A stretch of DNA of 64,000 bases, taken from Rhizobium sp. Pop5. GTDB lineage: Bacteria > Pseudomonadota > Alphaproteobacteria > Rhizobiales > Rhizobiaceae. The position numbers were made by a program, and so were the translations under genes. The notes under the pieces are model-generated. The model ran no database searches. It was given only the letters and a program-made list of their open reading frames with translations, and was not told the DNA's origin. Where the stretch lies: assembly GCF_024721175.1 (NCBI RefSeq), contig NZ_CP099399.1:3242001-3306000 (forward strand). Direction: 5' to 3'. Within the stretch, counting starts at the first letter, position 1. The number at the start of each line of letters is the position of its first letter. Shown one piece after another: positions 8,731-19,155 of this stretch.

Positions 8731-9318
8731 ATGACCGCTAGAGAATTGAAAGCGCAGTTGCGCAACGAACGGCTGTCGGCACGCGACGCCATTCCCGCCG
8801 CGGAACGCGCCTCTAAAAGCCTTGCCATGGCCGATCACGCCGGCGAAGCGGTCGGTTTTGCGCCGGGCACGACCGTTTCGGGTTTCCTGCCGATCCGTTC
8901 GGAGGCCGATCTCAAGCCGCTAATGGCGCGCTTTGCCGCGCGCGGCGCGCGGCTCTGCGTGCCGGCGATCCTCGACAAGCAGACGATCGTCTTTCGCGAA
9001 CTGGCCGAAGGCGTGCCGCTCATCGAAACCGGCTTCGGCACCGTCGGCCCGGGAGCAGATGCGGCCATTCTCGACCCCGAAATTTTGCTGGTACCGCTTT
9101 CGGCCTTTGACATCCGCGGCCATCGCATCGGCTACGGCGCCGGCTATTACGATCGCGCCATCAGCCGGCTCAGAGAAAAAGGCCTGCATCCGAAGCTGAT
9201 CGGCATTGCATTCGACTGCCAGGAAGTGGCACATGTGCCCGATGAGCCGCACGACATAAGCCTGGATGCCATCCTGACAGAAAGCGGCCTTCGCTTTTTT
9301 GCCTCTTGGATTGGATAG
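8731..9318 (+). CDS. 5-formyltetrahydrofolate cyclo-ligase
   Basis: 195 residues from the ATG at 8731. The frame extends 30 codons upstream but with non-coding character. The family motif GYGAGYYDRAI (GxGxGYYDR, near 135-145) is the ATP/folate-binding signature; the N-terminus MTARELKAQLRNERLSAR is the usual basic helix. It converts 5-formyl-THF to 5,10-methenyl-THF with ATP, recycling a folate storage form that inhibits one-carbon enzymes. In many proteobacteria this gene sits beside zapA and the 6S RNA gene; here those lie about 24 kb away. It is followed after 3 bases by a YmdB-like gene, so the two are coupled. Confidence 0.93.
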   Translation: MTARELKAQLRNERLSARDAIPAAERASKSLAMADHAGEAVGFAPGTTVSGFLPIRSEADLKPLMARFAARGARLCVPAILDKQTIVFRELAEGVPLIETGFGTVGPGADAAILDPEILLVPLSAFDIRGHRIGYGAGYYDRAISRLREKGLHPKLIGIAFDCQEVAHVPDEPHDISLDAILTESGLRFFASWIG

Positions 9319-9321
9319 GGA

Positions 9322-10146
9322 ATGCGGCTGCTTTTTCTGGGTGACATGGTCGGCAAGACGGGACGCACGGCGGTCTGGGACCGCCTTCCCGGCCTGATCT
9401 CCGACCTCAAGCTCGATTTCGTCGTCGTCAACGGCGAGAACGCCGCCGGCGGCTTCGGCATCACCGAGGACATCTTTCTGGAAACGATCAATGCCGGCGC
9501 CGATGTGGTAACGACGGGCAATCACGTCTGGGACCAGAAGGAAGCGGTCGTCTTTGCCGGACGGCACGATCAATTCCTGCGGCCAGCCAATTATCCGCAA
9601 GGCACGCCCGGCCGCGGTTCCGGCCTTTTTTATGCCAGGAACGGCGCGCGCGTACTCGTCGCCAACGTCATGGGCCGGGTGTTCATGCATCCGGAACTCG
9701 ACGATCCCTTCAAGTCGGCGGAGGTGATCCTCGACGCCTGCCCGCTGAAGGAGCAGGCTGACGCGATCATCTTCGATTTCCACGCGGAGGCGACCAGCGA
9801 AAAGCAGTGCTTCGGCCATTTCGTCGACGGCCGCGCCAGCTTCGTCGTCGGCACTCACACGCATGTGCCGACGGCCGACGCACAGATCCTAAACGGCGGC
9901 ACCGCCTATATGTCGGATGCCGGCATGTGCGGCGACTATGATTCCTCGCTCGGCATGGACAAAGAGGAGCCCCTCAACCGCTTCATTTCCAAGATGCCGA
10001 AGGGCCGCATGGAAGCGGCAAACGGGCCTGCAACGATCTGCGGCGTCGGCGTGGAGATTTCCGATGCGACGGGACTGGCCGAAAAGATCGCGCCGCTCCG
10101 GCTCGGACCGCGCCTGGCCGAAACGGTGCCGGAATTCTGGCGGTAA
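9322..10146 (+). CDS. YmdB-family metallophosphoesterase (TIGR00282 type)
   Basis: 274 residues. Metal-binding signatures run through the protein: FLGDMVGKTGR at the N-terminus, VVNGENAAGGFGI near 35-47, TTGNHVWDQKE, VDFHAE-like IIFDFHAEATSEK, and GTHTHVPTADAQI with MSDAGMCGDYDSS. These match the YmdB/Drp35-like calcineurin fold family, described as 2',3'-cyclic-nucleotide phosphodiesterases with two metals. The real substrate in rhizobia is unknown. It begins 3 bases after the folate gene stop. Cytoplasmic; no signal peptide. Confidence 0.9.
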   Translation: MRLLFLGDMVGKTGRTAVWDRLPGLISDLKLDFVVVNGENAAGGFGITEDIFLETINAGADVVTTGNHVWDQKEAVVFAGRHDQFLRPANYPQGTPGRGSGLFYARNGARVLVANVMGRVFMHPELDDPFKSAEVILDACPLKEQADAIIFDFHAEATSEKQCFGHFVDGRASFVVGTHTHVPTADAQILNGGTAYMSDAGMCGDYDSSLGMDKEEPLNRFISKMPKGRMEAANGPATICGVGVEISDATGLAEKIAPLRLGPRLAETVPEFWR

Positions 10147-10299
10147 GCCACGCACATCAACACACGATTGTGAGCATCCCCAGTCTGGACCGCTGCGACC
10201 TCATGCCGCATCCTTGCGCCGCCTATTCAAAGTGATCGAGCGTCCTTGACGCGCCCTTCGGACGCGCGGCGCTCTCAGTGAAAGCGCCGGAGGGGTGGC

Positions 10300-11139
10300 A
10301 TGGAGCCGCGATATCTTGTCCTCGCTATCGCATGCCTTGCAACCTTCGCCGCGCCTGCCAAGGCGCATGAACAACGAACGCCCGTCAGCCAGTGTCAGGC
10401 GATCGCGCAAAATCTCTCCGGAGCTACCTTCGCTAGTTTCTCCGGCGCCCCGCCGCTCTTGCCCGCCGTATTCGAGGGCGAAGACGTCAAGTTCACCTTC
10501 CTCGGCCACTCCACCTTCGAGATCGACACGCCCGCCGGGATCGTCATCGCGACGGACTATAACGGCTGGTACAGGCCGGCAACGACACCCGATGTCGTGA
10601 CCATGAACAAGGCGCATCCGACCCACTTCACCCTGACGCCCGATCCCGGCATCAAGCATGTGCTCCATGGATGGAGCGACATTCCGGGCGGGAAGGCCAA
10701 GATCGACCTGGTCGTCGGCGACGCCCATATCCGCAATGTCACGACCGACATCCGCTTCAGCTACGGCCTGGGCGGCTCTCAGGAGAACGGCAACTCCATC
10801 TTCATTTTCGAGATTGCCGGCCTCTGCATCGGCCATCTCGGCCATCTGCACTACGAGTTGACGGATGCGCATTATCTGGAGATCGGGCGCCTCGATGTCG
10901 TCATGGTGCCGGTCGACGGCGGCCTCACCATGGGCGCCGACAGCATGAGCCGCGTCATCAAGCGGCTGCGTTCGTCGCTGATCCTGCCGATGCACCGACG
11001 TGGTCCGCCGGTCGAGGCCTTTCTCTCCATGTTCGGCAAGGATTTCGATGTCGCCTATGCCCCTGACGACAGCATCACCGTCTCCATGCGCACATTGCCG
11101 AAGAAGCCACTGATCTATGTGCTGAAGGGCGTGCGCTAA
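10300..11139 (+). CDS. Exported metallo-beta-lactamase-fold protein (UlaG-like) with altered metal motif
   Basis: 279 residues. Signal peptide about 1-22 (MEPRYLVLAIACLATFAAPAKA), so probably periplasmic. The fold is suggested by FLGHSTFEIDTPAG followed by ATDYNGWY, then VVTMNKAHPTHF, GHLGHLH and a late ILPMH. In canonical UlaG-like enzymes the third motif reads THxHxDH; here it is NKAHPTH, lacking the usual HxHxD arrangement, so metal binding may be altered. The family is inferred; substrate unknown. It stands alone on the plus strand, convergent with the following gene. Confidence 0.7.
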   Translation: MEPRYLVLAIACLATFAAPAKAHEQRTPVSQCQAIAQNLSGATFASFSGAPPLLPAVFEGEDVKFTFLGHSTFEIDTPAGIVIATDYNGWYRPATTPDVVTMNKAHPTHFTLTPDPGIKHVLHGWSDIPGGKAKIDLVVGDAHIRNVTTDIRFSYGLGGSQENGNSIFIFEIAGLCIGHLGHLHYELTDAHYLEIGRLDVVMVPVDGGLTMGADSMSRVIKRLRSSLILPMHRRGPPVEAFLSMFGKDFDVAYAPDDSITVSMRTLPKKPLIYVLKGVR

Positions 11140-11217
11140 GAGGTAAATCGCTATTCCGGCAAAACCGTGCAGTGCGTCCGGAATTTGCTCTGATGGTTGC
11201 TTTTCCAGCCTTGCGCG

Positions 11218-11721
11218 TCAGGCGAACTGCAGGTGGCGCTTGACGCCGACTTCAGGCATCTTGTCGTCATCGAGATTGGCCTTGGCGATCTCCCAGCCGA
11301 ATTTCAGCGTGCTGCCTGTGGAGACCCAAATCTCGGCATCGTCGACGTGCAGGGAAAGCATGGTGAGCTTGGAATCCTTCTTGCCGCCGTCATACCAGGC
11401 CGCCACTATCGAGCTCCAGTATTCCTCGATCTTCGCAGGGTCGGGGCGCACGTCGATCATGCCGGCAAGGCAGGCGTGATAATCGTGGTCCTTGCCGATG
11501 ACGCAGAAATGCGCGCGGCTGCCGGGCTTGATGGCGCGCACGATATCGGCATCGGTCTTGGTATAGAACCAGATGGTGTTGGTGGTGGGATCGGCATGCG
11601 GCGCCATCGGCTGCATATGCATGTCCAGCCCGGAAACGCCGAGCATGCCGGCGTGAACGCTGTTGACCTGATCCCAAAGCTGACGTGCTGGTTGTTCCCG
11701 CGCCTCGCTGAGACTTGCCAT
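11218..11721 (-). CDS. Pyridoxamine 5'-phosphate oxidase-like general stress protein
   Basis: 167 residues, split-barrel flavin-binding type. Recognisable elements are LGVSGLDMHMQPMAP, TIWFYTKTDADIVRAI, HFCVIGKDHDYHACLAGMI and the Trp-containing EEYWSSIVAAWYDGGKKDSKL, which together match the general stress protein 26 group. Members bind FMN or F420-like cofactors in some cases; the physiological reaction is not known. It is oriented toward the preceding metallo-fold gene. Its start region abuts the next plus-strand gene, so the two starts are divergent across about 140 bases. Confidence 0.8.
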   Translation of the reverse strand: MASLSEAREQPARQLWDQVNSVHAGMLGVSGLDMHMQPMAPHADPTTNTIWFYTKTDADIVRAIKPGSRAHFCVIGKDHDYHACLAGMIDVRPDPAKIEEYWSSIVAAWYDGGKKDSKLTMLSLHVDDAEIWVSTGSTLKFGWEIAKANLDDDKMPEVGVKRHLQFA

Positions 11722-11857
11722 GACCGTTCCTTTCCGTTGGATGGAGTTCTTGAAACGTCATCCCCGCGCCTTTGTTCCCCGCAGAGGCAGCAGGCGGCCG
11801 CGTCTTTTCAGCGTGCGAGAATATGCGATAGTGGCCGGGGACCGAGAGAGGACCACC

Positions 11858-12292
11858 ATGCGAACAAAGCATTTCATTCTGACTTTGATTTTTTGCGCAG
11901 CCTTTGCGCCTGCAGTCCTTGCAGCGGAAAAGACCTTCAAGCCCGACGAGAATGGCCAAGTCGTCTTCGTGACGCCCACAAATAACATCGGCTGCATCTA
12001 TACGCCAAAGGGTGGCGTCGAAATGTACGTTCCCGAAGACGGTGGTCCGGAGCTTGCCTGCGAACGCAAAGAGCCGCTCTATATGCGCCTCATCCTGACG
12101 GCGAGCGGCAAAGCCATTCTCTTCGAGATGTTCGGCGATACCGCCTGCTGCAGCGAGGAACATATTCTCGACTATGGCGATACCTGGAAGGGTGGACCCT
12201 ATTCCTGCACCTCCGGCACGGAGGGACTGCGTTGCCGACGCCAGGACGGACATGGTTTCTTCGCCAGCCGCAAGCGATTGACGGTTGACTGA
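11858..12292 (+). CDS. Small secreted cysteine-rich hypothetical protein
   Basis: 144 residues from the ATG at 11858, chosen because it has GAGAGAGG upstream and starts a clear signal peptide (MRTKHFILTLIFCAAFAPAVLA). The frame opens 46 codons earlier, but that part overlaps the divergent gene. The mature part has six Cys residues (in NNIGC, LAC, ACC, YSC and LRC contexts), which fits disulfide bonding in the periplasm. The opening TPTNNIGCIYT recalls short secreted domains of unknown function in actinobacteria and rhizobia, but I make no firm family claim. Confidence 0.65.
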   Translation: MRTKHFILTLIFCAAFAPAVLAAEKTFKPDENGQVVFVTPTNNIGCIYTPKGGVEMYVPEDGGPELACERKEPLYMRLILTASGKAILFEMFGDTACCSEEHILDYGDTWKGGPYSCTSGTEGLRCRRQDGHGFFASRKRLTVD

Positions 12293-12408
12293 GTGGGGCG
12301 GCAGGCCCGCGCATCGTGCGGCAAATCCACCGCTTTTCCCTTGAACGGGTGCCGTTTCGCTCTTATAAGGCGGCCCATTCCGAACAATGAGACGTGAACA
12401 GGGGTGCC

Positions 12409-13155
12409 ATGGCTGGCCATTCACAGTTTAAAAACATCATGCACCGCAAAGGCCGTCAGGATGCCGTGCGGTCGAAAATGTTCTCCAAGCTTGCGCGCGA
12501 AATCACCGTTGCCGCCAAGGCCGGCCTGCCCGACCCGACGATGAACGCCCGCCTTCGCCTGGCGATCCAGAACGCCAAGGCCCAGTCCATGCCGAAGGAC
12601 AATATCGATCGCGCCATCAAGAAGGCAGCCGGCGCCGACGGCGAAAACTACGACGAAGTCCGCTACGAAGGCTACGGCCCCGGCGGCACGGCGATCATCG
12701 TCGAGGCCCTGACCGATAACCGCAACCGCACCGCCTCCAACGTCCGCTCGATCTTCACCAAGGCCGGCGGCGCTCTCGGCGAAACCGGTTCCGTGTCCTT
12801 CTCCTTCGACCATGTCGGCGAAATCACCTACAAGCTTTCAGCCGGTGACGCCGACAAAATGATGGAAGCCGCGATCGAAGCCGGCGCCGATGACGTCGAG
12901 ACCGACGAGGACGGCCACTACATCACCTGTGGCTTCGAAGCTCTCGGCGAAGTGTCGAAAGCCCTGGAAGCGAGCCTCGGCGAGGCCGAAACCGTCAAGG
13001 CCGTCTGGCGCGCCCAGAACAACGTGCCGGTGGACGAGGAGAAGGCCCAGTCGCTGATGAAGCTGATCGACTCTCTCGAAGACGATGACGACGTGCAGAA
13101 CGTCTATTCCAACTTCGAAGTCTCGGAAGAGGTTCTGGCGAAGCTCTCCGCCTGA
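12409..13155 (+). CDS. yebC: YebC/PmpR-family translation/transcription regulator
   Basis: 248 residues starting [15 protein letters not shown], the family hallmark; the in-frame ATG five codons earlier is less likely. The TACO1/YebC three-domain fold is seen in [42 protein letters not shown] and the C-terminal acidic domain. Relatives bind DNA upstream of target genes in Pseudomonas (PmpR), while others assist ribosomes at polyproline tracts. yebC is commonly adjacent to ruvCAB; here two minus-strand genes intervene. A strong hairpin terminator follows within 25 bases. Confidence 0.95.
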   Translation: MAGHSQFKNIMHRKGRQDAVRSKMFSKLAREITVAAKAGLPDPTMNARLRLAIQNAKAQSMPKDNIDRAIKKAAGADGENYDEVRYEGYGPGGTAIIVEALTDNRNRTASNVRSIFTKAGGALGETGSVSFSFDHVGEITYKLSAGDADKMMEAAIEAGADDVETDEDGHYITCGFEALGEVSKALEASLGEAETVKAVWRAQNNVPVDEEKAQSLMKLIDSLEDDDDVQNVYSNFEVSEEVLAKLSA

Positions 13156-13178
13156 TTTCTTCAGACGCTCCCCAATGG

Positions 13179-13204
13179 AAAACCCGGCCGTAACGCCGGG
13201 TTTT
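13179..13204. terminator. Rho-independent terminator between convergent genes
   Basis: Ten perfect pairs (13179-13188 with 13195-13204), six-base loop, with A-tract on the left arm and T-tract on the right. It can stop yebC transcription on the plus strand and the monooxygenase gene on the minus strand. Confidence 0.9.
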
Positions 13205-13231
13205 CTGTCTTTCGGGATGCTGCATGTAATC

Positions 13232-14233
13232 TTACGCGGCGGCGCGCATGAAGTTTCCCAGCCCCGCAAATAATTCCACCGACCTCAGCCGCGTCTCGAT
13301 GTCGTGGATCGGCATCGAGATGATCACCTCGTCGGCCTGTGTCTCCCGCAGAAACTCCGTCAGCTTCGCTTCCGCCGTCTTCGGCGATCCCACCACGGCA
13401 TAACGCAACGTGTGTTCGACGTTCATCTTCTCCATCGGCGACCAGAACTCCTGCATATCGGCCACGGGACGCGGGAATGGTCCGCGGACGTTGCGGCGCA
13501 GGTTGACGAACTGCTGCTGGGCGGAGGTGAAATGGTAGCGCGCCTCCTCGTCCGTCGTCGCCACCGCGCCCATGACGCCGACCATCACATAGGGCTTGTC
13601 GAGAGTCGCCGAAGGCTGAAAGCGGTCGCGGTAGATGGCGATGGCGTCGAGCAGCATGTCAGGCGCGAAATGCGAGGCGAAAGCGTAGGGAAGCCCGAGC
13701 ATGCCGGCAAGCTGGGCACTGTAGAGGCTGGAACCGAGCAGCCAGATCGGGACATGCGAATTGTTGCCTGGCACGGCGAGGATTGCCTGGTTCTCGACCG
13801 GCGTGCCGAGCAACTGCTGCAGTTCCACGACATCGTTCGGGAAACTGTTCGCGCCGGCCTCGAGGTTGCGCCGCAGCGCCTGCGCCGTGCGCATGTCCGT
13901 TCCCGGCGCGCGCCCGAGACCGAGGTCGATGCGGCCGGGGAAAAGCGCCTCCAGCGTGCCGAACTGCTCAGCGATCACGAGCGGCGAATGATTGGGCAGC
14001 ATGATGCCGCCGGAGCCGATGCGGATGCGCCTGGTCTTGGCTCCGACATGGCCGATGACGACTGACGTGGCGGCGCTGGCGATCCCCGGCATGCCGTGAT
14101 GTTCGGCGAGCCAGAAACGTTTATAGCCGAATTCCTCGGCCTTCTGAGCCATCCGCGCCGAACTCGCGAGAGACTGGCTGACGGTGCTGCCTTCGGCAAC
14201 GGGGGAAAGGTCGAGTATGGAGAAGGGAACCAT
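13232..14233 (-). CDS. LLM-class flavin-dependent oxidoreductase (luciferase-like)
   Basis: 333 residues from the ATG at 14233 ([15 protein letters not shown], the usual N-terminus of this group); the frame continues upstream without conservation. Bacterial-luciferase TIM-barrel features are [17 protein letters not shown] near 45-60, [36 protein letters not shown] and the C-terminal [11 protein letters not shown]. The group corresponds to YhbW-like FMN-dependent monooxygenases of unknown substrate. It sits alone on the minus strand between yebC and the chemoreceptor gene, with hairpin terminators on each side. Confidence 0.88.
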   Translation of the reverse strand: MVPFSILDLSPVAEGSTVSQSLASSARMAQKAEEFGYKRFWLAEHHGMPGIASAATSVVIGHVGAKTRRIRIGSGGIMLPNHSPLVIAEQFGTLEALFPGRIDLGLGRAPGTDMRTAQALRRNLEAGANSFPNDVVELQQLLGTPVENQAILAVPGNNSHVPIWLLGSSLYSAQLAGMLGLPYAFASHFAPDMLLDAIAIYRDRFQPSATLDKPYVMVGVMGAVATTDEEARYHFTSAQQQFVNLRRNVRGPFPRPVADMQEFWSPMEKMNVEHTLRYAVVGSPKTAEAKLTEFLRETQADEVIISMPIHDIETRLRSVELFAGLGNFMRAAA

Positions 14234-14310
14234 GGGAAACCTGCCGGCGGTTGAAGGATGCGGCTTATGTAGGTTCCCGCCTCCGCCATTCCAAACCATG
14301 AAGGCAAACA

Positions 14311-14336
14311 AAAAGGGTCGCGCGAACGCGACCCTT
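14311..14336 (-). terminator. Rho-independent terminator after the chemoreceptor gene
   Basis: Ten pairs (14313-14322 with 14327-14336), tetraloop, followed on the minus strand by a T-run. It lies about 20 bases past the stop of the 14359 gene and upstream of the flavin oxidoreductase gene, separating the two transcripts. Confidence 0.85.
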
Positions 14337-14358
14337 GTGCCTTGTCGGAAACGGCGCT

Positions 14359-16674
14359 CTACCGGTGACGGCGCAGCACATGCACCTCGGCGCTCGGCGT
14401 GTGATGACCATGCGGCAGCGTGAAATTGCCAAGCTGGCGGTCCATTTCCAGGGCTTCCGTCGCCAGCCGGTGGATCGCCTCGGTCGTCTCCTCGACCATC
14501 GAGGCGTTTTGCTGCGTCATCGCATCGAGTTCGGCGACAGCACTATTGATCTCACGCAGCGTCCCGGCTTCCTCGCGGGTCGATTCCATGATCTCGTTGA
14601 TCTGTCCGTTGATCGCCTCGACATGGGCGCCGATACCGGTCAGCGCAACGCCCGCTTTTTCCACAAGCGCCACGCCGCTTTCGACTTCATGCGTCGATTT
14701 CTGCAGCAGGCTGGAGATTTCCTTGGCGGCACTCGACGAGCGCTGGGCGAGTTCGCGCACTTCCATGGCGACGACGGCAAAACCCTTGCCCGATTCACCC
14801 GCGCGCGCCGCCTCGACGCCGGCATTGAGCGCCAGAAGGTTGGTCTGGAAGGCAATGTCGTCGATGACCGAGATGATCGTGTTGATCTGACGCGAGGAGG
14901 CCTGGATTGCTTCCATCGCCGCGATGGTCTCGCGCATGATCTGTCCGGAGCCGGTCGTCTCCTTCTTGGCGTCGCGGGCAATGCGCTCGGCCTGTTCTGC
15001 CCGCTCGATCTGTCGGCGAACGGATTGGGTGATGGCGTTGATCGCATTCGCCGTCTCGGTGATCGAGCCGGCCTGGCGCTCGGTGCGCGCGGCAAGCTCG
15101 TCGGCGCCGGTGCGCATCTCCTCGGACCCGGCGCGCACCGCCATCGAGTTACCGCCGATCGCCGTCATGGTTTCGCTGAGTGTGGCAAGCGCCTCGTTGA
15201 AATTGATACGCAGGCTTTCGAGTTCATTCGGGAAGCGGGTATCGATCTGATAGGCGAGATCGCCGCTTGCCAGATGATGCAGGCCCTCATCGATCGCCTC
15301 CACCACCTGCTGCAGCGTCTTCGCCTCGGCCTCACGCTCGGCGAGGTTCCGCTGGCGATCGTGTTCGGCCTGCAGGCGGGTCTCCTCGCTGGCCGCTTCG
15401 AGTTCGCGGCCTTCGACCAGCGACTGCCGGAAGCGGGCGAGCGCATTTGCCATCGTGCCGATCTCGTCCTTGCGGTTCAGGCTACCGATCTCGCTATCGA
15501 GCTTGCCGTCGGCGACATCGCGGGTGACGCCGGCAAGGCGTGCCAGCGGCGAAAACAGGAAATTGGTGACGAGCCCGGTCGCAACCGCCATGACAACGAG
15601 CACCCCGATGCCGATCATCGTCAGCAACATGGCGATCTCGACCGAGCCTGCGTTGAGCTCGCTGAGCAGCACGCTCTCGACCACCAGAAAGCGATCGCCG
15701 CGATAGTCGATGCCGCGGACATAGGCGCGGGCAGCACCATCCGCCCGGTCGAAATCGGCAACCGTCATTGCCGAGCTGGCAAGCGCGTCCTTGATGAAGG
15801 TGAAAGGTGCCGCATCGAGCGTCGAAAGCTTGCCGCTTCCGTCAAGACCGATGGCGGATCCATCCGCGGAGACGATCGCAGCCTGCGCCGTGTTGCCCTT
15901 GACGATGCCCTTGGCGAGAATGGCGGTGACGATATCGTCACGTACCTTGAAGAGGATGATGCCTTTGGCCGCTCCGAGCTTGACGATCGGCACGGCATAG
16001 AAGATCGCCGATTTGCCGCTGGCCGCATCGACGCGAAGGCCGGAAAAACCTGTCGGCGCGGCGTCATCGGTCGCCTTGGCGGTATTCTCGATCGCCTTGG
16101 CGAAAGCGATGCCGGCGCCGGCCGCCTTCCAGGCGTCCGTTTTCAGGTTCTCGGCAAAGTCGTCCTCCTTCTTGTAGGAATAGAGGACAGTACCGTCGAG
16201 ATCGGCGATCAGCAGGTCGCTGAAGGCGGTATCCTCGAGGTCGCGGGCGACTTCGCCCTGCGTCTTTTCATGATTCGAGTAATAGAAGCCGCTCGGCCCT
16301 TCCGGCTTCATCAGCTTCTCGCGCTGATCCGCCGGGTTCGGATTGCTCGTGATGAAAACCTTCTTCAGCTCGGCGCGGGCATCGCCGGAAGTCTTTTCGA
16401 TGGTTTTCCAGCCGCTCTTGAGGCTGGTGATCGACATCTGCAGCGCCTCGATGCGCGCGATGGAATTGGCCTGGTTTTCAAGCTGCGTCAGCTGATCCTG
16501 CAGCATGTCGCCGCGGAAGATCAGCACGCTTTCCTTGGCCTTCAGCGCCTGCTCGTCGGAGATGCGGCTGCTGGCGAAATAGGCGAGCACGTCGATGACC
16601 GCTATCGACAGCACGGTCATCAGGATGAATGTGGCAATAACCTTGAAGGACAGGGACTGAAATCTCTGAGCCAT
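14359..16674 (-). CDS. Methyl-accepting chemotaxis protein, stand-alone
   Basis: 771 residues from the ATG at 16674 ([16 protein letters not shown]); an upstream in-frame start adds 17 residues. TM1 is about 8-33. A large periplasmic sensor region (about 34-343) contains [17 protein letters not shown] and [15 protein letters not shown], suggesting a Cache-like domain. TM2 is about 344-372, then HAMP, a long helical segment and the signalling hairpin with [20 protein letters not shown]. The tail ends [17 protein letters not shown] and lacks the tail shared by the receptors at 58-64 kb. No chemotaxis genes adjoin it. The ligand cannot be predicted. Confidence 0.92.
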   Translation of the reverse strand: MAQRFQSLSFKVIATFILMTVLSIAVIDVLAYFASSRISDEQALKAKESVLIFRGDMLQDQLTQLENQANSIARIEALQMSITSLKSGWKTIEKTSGDARAELKKVFITSNPNPADQREKLMKPEGPSGFYYSNHEKTQGEVARDLEDTAFSDLLIADLDGTVLYSYKKEDDFAENLKTDAWKAAGAGIAFAKAIENTAKATDDAAPTGFSGLRVDAASGKSAIFYAVPIVKLGAAKGIILFKVRDDIVTAILAKGIVKGNTAQAAIVSADGSAIGLDGSGKLSTLDAAPFTFIKDALASSAMTVADFDRADGAARAYVRGIDYRGDRFLVVESVLLSELNAGSVEIAMLLTMIGIGVLVVMAVATGLVTNFLFSPLARLAGVTRDVADGKLDSEIGSLNRKDEIGTMANALARFRQSLVEGRELEAASEETRLQAEHDRQRNLAEREAEAKTLQQVVEAIDEGLHHLASGDLAYQIDTRFPNELESLRINFNEALATLSETMTAIGGNSMAVRAGSEEMRTGADELAARTERQAGSITETANAINAITQSVRRQIERAEQAERIARDAKKETTGSGQIMRETIAAMEAIQASSRQINTIISVIDDIAFQTNLLALNAGVEAARAGESGKGFAVVAMEVRELAQRSSSAAKEISSLLQKSTHEVESGVALVEKAGVALTGIGAHVEAINGQINEIMESTREEAGTLREINSAVAELDAMTQQNASMVEETTEAIHRLATEALEMDRQLGNFTLPHGHHTPSAEVHVLRRHR

Positions 16675-16854
16675 ATGCAACGAACCCTTCTGAACGGCGT
16701 TTGCCAGCCCCGGCATGTGGCGCATGCCTGGTCGACAGAGCTAGAATTCGAGCATCTGTTTTAATTCGCAGTAAATGGCGCGCCTAAAACTTGGATGTTT
16801 TTGTTTTGTTCACATATCGATGGCACTTATTTCACAATCGCTATAGGTTGAACC

Positions 16855-17364
16855 ATGCAAAATACGATTCGCATCATCGGCATCGATCCGGGTCTTCGCC
16901 GCACCGGCTGGGGCATCATCGACACGCTGGGCAATTCCCTGCGCTTCGTGGCATCGGGAACGGTGACTTCGGACGGCGACATGGATCTCGCCTCCCGCCT
17001 CTGCCAACTGCATGACGGCCTGGCGGAAATCGTTCACAGCCACAAGCCGGATGAAGCAGCCGTCGAACAGACATTCGTCAACAAGGATGCGGTGGCGACC
17101 CTGAAGCTCGGCCAGGCCCGCGGCATCGCGATGCTGGTGCCGGCGCGCGCCGGCCTGCCGGTCTCCGAATATGCTCCGAACGCCGTGAAGAAGGCCGTCA
17201 TCGGCGTCGGTCACGGCGAAAAGCAGCAGATCCACATGATGTTGAAAATCTTGATGCCGAAGGTCGAATTCAAAGGCAACGACGCCGCCGATGCCCTGGC
17301 GATCGCCATCTGCCACGCGCATAATCGCGGCAGCAACCGGATGCGGCAAGCGCTGGCCGGATAA
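16855..17364 (+). CDS. ruvC: Holliday junction resolvase RuvC
   Basis: 169 residues. The N-terminal [16 protein letters not shown] holds the first catalytic Asp; [11 protein letters not shown] supplies the Glu; the C-terminal [17 protein letters not shown] provides the closing Asp pair typical of the RNase-H-like resolvase. It cuts four-way junctions brought to it by RuvAB. Length is standard. First gene of ruvC-ruvA-ruvB with gaps of 52 and 83 bases. The divergent chemoreceptor gene begins 180 bases upstream. Confidence 0.97.
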   Translation: MQNTIRIIGIDPGLRRTGWGIIDTLGNSLRFVASGTVTSDGDMDLASRLCQLHDGLAEIVHSHKPDEAAVEQTFVNKDAVATLKLGQARGIAMLVPARAGLPVSEYAPNAVKKAVIGVGHGEKQQIHMMLKILMPKVEFKGNDAADALAIAICHAHNRGSNRMRQALAG

Positions 17365-17416
17365 TGCAAATTGAACATTATTTCTCCCGAAACGCACCCT
17401 TGAAAGACCGCGCCCC

Positions 17417-18031
17417 ATGATCGGCAAGCTGAAAGGCACCATAGACGAGATCGGCGAAGACTATGTGCTCGTCGATGTGCACGGCGTCTGCTACGTCGCC
17501 CATTGCTCGACCCGTACGCTGTCCAAGCTCGGCTCGGCCGGCGAAGCCTGCGTGCTCTTCATCGAGACTTATGTGCGCGAGGATCAGCTGAAGCTCTTCG
17601 GCTTCATGACGGCGCTGGAGCGCGAATGGTTTAACCTTCTCCAGAGCGTCCAGGGCGTCGGCGCCAAGGTGGCGCTCGCCGTGCTCTCGACGCTGACGCC
17701 GGGCGAACTTGCCAATGCGATCGCCCTGCAGGACCGCGCCGCTGTCTCCCGCGCGCCGGGCGTCGGTCCGAAAGTGGCGATGCGGCTCGTCACCGAACTC
17801 AAGAACCGGGCGCCGGCCTTTGCCGGGGAGGCGATCAATATCGCCCTCAAACAGGAACTCGGCGAAGGTGTCGCCGCCGCACCGGTTGCCGATGCGGTTT
17901 CCGCGCTCACCAACCTCGGCTACAGCAGAGACCAGGCGGCGAACGCGGTCGCCGCCGCGATGAAGACAGCCGGTGATGGCGCCGACAGCGCCAAGCTGAT
18001 CCGACTGGGGTTGAAGGAACTGGCGCGGTGA
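17417..18031 (+). CDS. ruvA: Holliday junction branch migration protein RuvA
   Basis: 204 residues. The OB-fold N-terminus is [26 protein letters not shown]. The two helix-hairpin-helix segments are [17 protein letters not shown] and [19 protein letters not shown]. The C-terminal domain III (about 150-204) follows an acidic/Ala linker and binds RuvB ([16 protein letters not shown]). RuvA holds the junction as a tetramer and loads the RuvB motor. Coding sequence is intact and of normal length. Confidence 0.97.
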   Translation: MIGKLKGTIDEIGEDYVLVDVHGVCYVAHCSTRTLSKLGSAGEACVLFIETYVREDQLKLFGFMTALEREWFNLLQSVQGVGAKVALAVLSTLTPGELANAIALQDRAAVSRAPGVGPKVAMRLVTELKNRAPAFAGEAINIALKQELGEGVAAAPVADAVSALTNLGYSRDQAANAVAAAMKTAGDGADSAKLIRLGLKELAR

Positions 18032-18114
18032 AGGGCTGGAAAACCGATGATGGGATGTCGAGACAGCCGTCTTTTGGTGTATTGGTGTGACAGGTTTCAA
18101 AACGGAATGAGAGC

Positions 18115-19155
18115 ATGAGCGAACCCGCCCGCCTGATATCGCCGGAAAAGCGGGGCGAAGATCTCGATATCACCCTGCGCCCGCAAACGCTGGACGAGTT
18201 CACCGGCCAGGCGGAAGCACGCGCCAATCTCAAGATCTTCATTGAGGCGGCGAAGAACCGCGGCGAGGCGCTCGACCATGTGCTCTTCGTCGGCCCGCCC
18301 GGCCTCGGCAAGACGACGCTGGCGCAGATCATGGCGAAGGAACTCGGCGTCAATTTCCGCTCGACATCAGGCCCGGTGATCGCCAAGGCCGGCGATCTTG
18401 CGGCCCTCCTCACCAATCTCGAAGAACGCGACGTGCTCTTCATCGACGAGATCCACCGCCTCAACCCGGCCGTCGAGGAAATTCTCTATCCTGCCATGGA
18501 GGATTTCCAGCTCGACCTCATCATCGGCGAAGGCCCGGCCGCGCGCTCGGTGAAGATCGACCTGTCGAAATTCACGCTTGTGGCAGCCACCACCCGTCTC
18601 GGCCTGCTGACGACGCCGCTGCGTGACCGCTTCGGCATCCCGGTGCGGCTCAGCTTCTATACCGTCGAGGAGCTGGAACTGATCGTGCGCCGCGGCGCAC
18701 GGCTGATGAACCTGCCGATGACCGAAGAGGGTGCGCGCGAGATCGCAAGACGTGCCCGCGGCACCCCGCGCATCGCCGGCCGGTTGCTGCGACGCGTGCG
18801 TGATTTTGCCGAAGTGGCGAGGGCCGAAGCGGTCACCCGCGAGATCGCCGACGAGGCGCTGACCCGCCTTTTGGTCGACAATGTCGGTTTCGACCAACTC
18901 GACAAGCGCTACCTCAACATGATTGCCGTCAATTTCGGCGGCGGCCCGGTCGGTATCGAAACCATCGCCGCCGGCCTGTCCGAGCCGCGCGACGCGATCG
19001 AGGACATCATCGAGCCCTATATGATTCAGCAGGGCTTCATTCAGCGTACGCCACGCGGCCGTGTTCTGACCGCAATCGCGTGGAAACATCTGGGAATGCA
19101 GCCCCCCAAGGATCTGGAGGCGGCGCAGTTCCGGCTGTTCCAGGAGGACGACTGA
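18115..19155 (+). CDS. ruvB: Holliday junction ATP-dependent helicase RuvB
   Basis: 346 residues. AAA+ ATPase: N-terminal [12 protein letters not shown], Walker [13 protein letters not shown] (about 61-72), Walker [12 protein letters not shown], sensor [19 protein letters not shown], the arginine-rich sensor II segment [18 protein letters not shown], and a winged-helix C-terminus ending in a [12 protein letters not shown] motif. It drives branch migration of junctions bound by RuvA. The next gene starts directly after the stop codon, suggesting read-through of the transcript. Confidence 0.97.
   Translation: MSEPARLISPEKRGEDLDITLRPQTLDEFTGQAEARANLKIFIEAAKNRGEALDHVLFVGPPGLGKTTLAQIMAKELGVNFRSTSGPVIAKAGDLAALLTNLEERDVLFIDEIHRLNPAVEEILYPAMEDFQLDLIIGEGPAARSVKIDLSKFTLVAATTRLGLLTTPLRDRFGIPVRLSFYTVEELELIVRRGARLMNLPMTEEGAREIARRARGTPRIAGRLLRRVRDFAEVARAEAVTREIADEALTRLLVDNVGFDQLDKRYLNMIAVNFGGGPVGIETIAAGLSEPRDAIEDIIEPYMIQQGFIQRTPRGRVLTAIAWKHLGMQPPKDLEAAQFRLFQEDD

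Noticed and set aside
14335..16764. An 809-codon plus-strand open frame opposite the chemoreceptor gene
   Set aside because: It is antisense to a clear chemoreceptor with full domain structure; the frame is open only because of high GC3 on the coding strand. The translation is Arg/Asp/Gly-rich without any domain.
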